From: Rhodobacteraceae bacterium HTCC2150
GTDB lineage: Bacteria; Pseudomonadota; Alphaproteobacteria; Rhodobacterales; Rhodobacteraceae
Length of the DNA: 64,000 nt
Direction: 5' to 3'
Assembly (NCBI GenBank): GCA_000169395.1
Contig: AAXZ01000010.1
Span: 1 to 64,000, forward strand
The notes beneath the pieces were generated by a model. It was not told the DNA's origin. It searched no databases and worked only from the letters and a program-made list of their open reading frames with translations. Position numbers and translations under genes: made by a program. Positions 63,301-64,000 of the stretch are shown here, one piece after another. Each line of letters opens with the position of its first letter. The first letter of the stretch is position 1.

Positions 63301-64000
63301 GCGCGATATCGTGTCGAGGCCGCCGAAATGGGCGCAGATCGCGCATCCTTTCGCGTATTTGGCAGTAAACCCGGTGCCTATGGTGCTGGATTGCAGGCCA
63401 TGATGGATGAACGTTTATGGGCCGATAAAGGCGATCTGGCAGACGCTTTCCTTGGATGGGGCGGGTATGCCTACGGCGAGGGTGCCGAAGGCGCGCCTGC
63501 TCGTGCGGAATTTTCAACCCGATTGGGTCATGTCGAGGTGATCGTTCAAAACCAAGACAACCGCGAACATGATTTACTAGACAGTGATGATTATTATCAA
63601 TTTGAAGGTGGGTTAGCGGCCACTGTCGAAACCTTAAAAGGTGCTGCGCCGACTGTTTACCATAACGATCATTCACGCCCGGATCGCCCTGTCATCCGAA
63701 CGCTGGACGAGGAAATGGGCCGCGTTGTCCGTTCGCGTGCAGCCAATCCAAAATGGATCGCTGGCGTGATGCGCCACGGGTACAAAGGTGCATTTGAAAT
63801 GGCGGCGACGGTTGACTATTTGTTCGCCTTTGCGGCAACCACGCATGCTGTACGTTCAACGCATTTCGACCTGCTTTATGAAGCGTATCTTGAGGACGAT
63901 CAGGTGCGGGAATTTATCGAAGAGCACAACGCGCCCGCTTTGCGTGAAATGGCAGAAAAGTTCACCGAAGCAATGGATCGTGGAATGTGGACGCCTAAAT
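60337..64000 (+). CDS. cobN: Cobaltochelatase subunit CobN (3' end beyond window)
   Basis: The large subunit of the ATP-dependent aerobic cobaltochelatase CobNST, which inserts cobalt into hydrogenobyrinic acid a,c-diamide. The first 1221 codons are in the window; family members run about 1250-1275 residues, so only the last few dozen are missing. Motifs include HMGKHGNLEWLPGKAVGLSN (near residue 555), FIVNDPGEGTQAKRRASAVI and late GWGGYAYGEGAEGAPARAEF. The frame is open throughout. ATG 60337 shares one base with the preceding GNAT stop. CobS and CobT genes are not in the window. Confidence 0.95.
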   Translation, partial: MHLLAAAPGTVSDGSEPVDPGQTPADVIFLSAADTELAALSEARGSMSAPPGLRLASLSWLAHPFTVDKYIDDTASKAKIVVVRALGGAAYWAYAIEQLAARLHETGVKLALLPGDDKPDEELFSLSTVSHEDWESLWAYMVEFGPKNASNFLGYCNHILDGSEKPPLAQPLLRAGYYWPGEGSADAEILRNNWVADAPVVAVVFYRALLQGAGLHPVNQMIKALLRRGINPLPVFAASLKDPVSKATLAAIFEEHDPKLVLNATSFAVSSPDPLQWGTERTPTILDTPGRPVLQMVFSASDEGGWATSDRGLTARDIAMNVALPEVDGRVLTRAVSFKSEAYFDDATECAIAAYRGHGERIGYVADLAANWVKLGAAQPQERRVALVLANYPNKDGRLANGVGLDTPAATVHVLAEMAKAGYSIENAPENSDILMQAILNGPTNWLTGRSERKGGERLSLADYQAFYADLPYEVRQQVEARWGTPETDPFLDDNGFALSILRFGNAVVGIQPARGYNIDPEETYHAPDLVPPHNYLAFYAWLRREFGAHAIVHMGKHGNLEWLPGKAVGLSNECFPEVAIGPTPHIYPFIVNDPGEGTQAKRRASAVIIDHLTPPLTRAETYGPLRDLEMLVDEYYQAAGIDPKRITYLRSEILSMMSATGLDEDLPKGDDDADSRLARLDAYLCELKEAQIRDGLHIFGQAPTGRLARDLVVALARVQRGKGQGGDASLHRAIANDLALDFDPLDCDMSATWHGPKPNVLQALSDDIWRSTGDTVERIEAMAAKLVEGGPALGQYTKDVLEQIVNRITPAVDDAGAAEIKGLMTALDGRFVPPGPSGAPTRGRLDVLPTGRNFFSVDSRALPTRAAWSLGWKSASLLIERHLQDNGDWPKTLALTAWGTANMRTGGDDIAQALALMGCRPKWDEMSGRVTGFEVIPMGALGRPRVDVTMRISGFFRDAFPAQIDLLASAAKAVMQLDEPHADNPAAARYRVEAAEMGADRASFRVFGSKPGAYGAGLQAMMDERLWADKGDLADAFLGWGGYAYGEGAEGAPARAEFSTRLGHVEVIVQNQDNREHDLLDSDDYYQFEGGLAATVETLKGAAPTVYHNDHSRPDRPVIRTLDEEMGRVVRSRAANPKWIAGVMRHGYKGAFEMAATVDYLFAFAATTHAVRSTHFDLLYEAYLEDDQVREFIEEHNAPALREMAEKFTEAMDRGMWTPK

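Overview
The window looks like the chromosome of a marine alphaproteobacterium, most likely a Rhodobacterales (roseobacter-group) species of moderate GC. The case rests on gene content: a PccR-type (ScfR/DUF2083) propionyl-CoA regulator beside pccB, an alphaproteobacterial NDUFS4-like complex I accessory protein, DUF6497, DUF4174, DUF6165 and DUF924 genes, a Kdo-linked capsule export module, and a large mixed-type cobalamin locus. No rRNA, CRISPR array or replication origin was seen.

Layout. 1-1344: the 5' end of ugpB (glycerol-3-phosphate ABC transporter) facing a LysR regulator. 1381-6136: an accessory patch with a decayed IS3-family element, a Sel1-repeat secreted protein, a second 93-bp copy of the IS left end, and small or degenerate unrecognised ORFs, ending at a tRNA-Gln gene (6187-6261). 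6366-10991 (minus): phosphomannomutase, kdsA, and the KpsE-like and KpsT-like parts of a capsule exporter. 11408-19178: a nine-gene Mrp/Mnh-like cation/proton antiporter operon with three NuoL/M/N-type subunits and no full-length MrpA; one of them carries an 11-G tract. 19281-24745: uvrB, an NDUFS4-like gene, a sulfatase-fold hydrolase and an alpha/beta hydrolase.

24746-37063 is the propionyl-CoA/methylmalonyl-CoA block: the regulator pccR, a Bcr/CflA-type MFS transporter, pccB, five small genes, pccA and B12-dependent methylmalonyl-CoA mutase. The 13-mer TTTGCAAATTTGC occurs upstream of both pccR and pccB, next to related half-sites, and looks like the PccR operator. A strong intrinsic terminator sits just ahead of pccA. 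37095-48166 holds GT25, VOC, GNAT, TerB/DnaJ and EEP genes, hisBH, a glutamyl-tRNA synthetase, a MATE pump, a GGCT-like protein, an SLC13/TrkA-C transporter and DUF6165.

48454-64000 is the cobalamin locus: cbiX (long form), cobH, cobL, cobI, a cbiG-cobJ fusion, cobM, then cobB and cobA on the minus strand, then cbiD, DUF924, cobW, GNAT and cobN (cut by the window edge). It mixes early-cobalt 'anaerobic' functions (CbiX, CbiG, CbiD) with the late 'aerobic' chelatase CobN. No cobG/cobZ, cobF or cobK is seen. The locus probably supplies the cofactor for the methylmalonyl-CoA mutase 11 kb upstream. The points most worth a second look are the PccR operator arrangement, the pccA leader terminator, the G11 tract, the unusual Mrp composition and the hybrid B12 locus.
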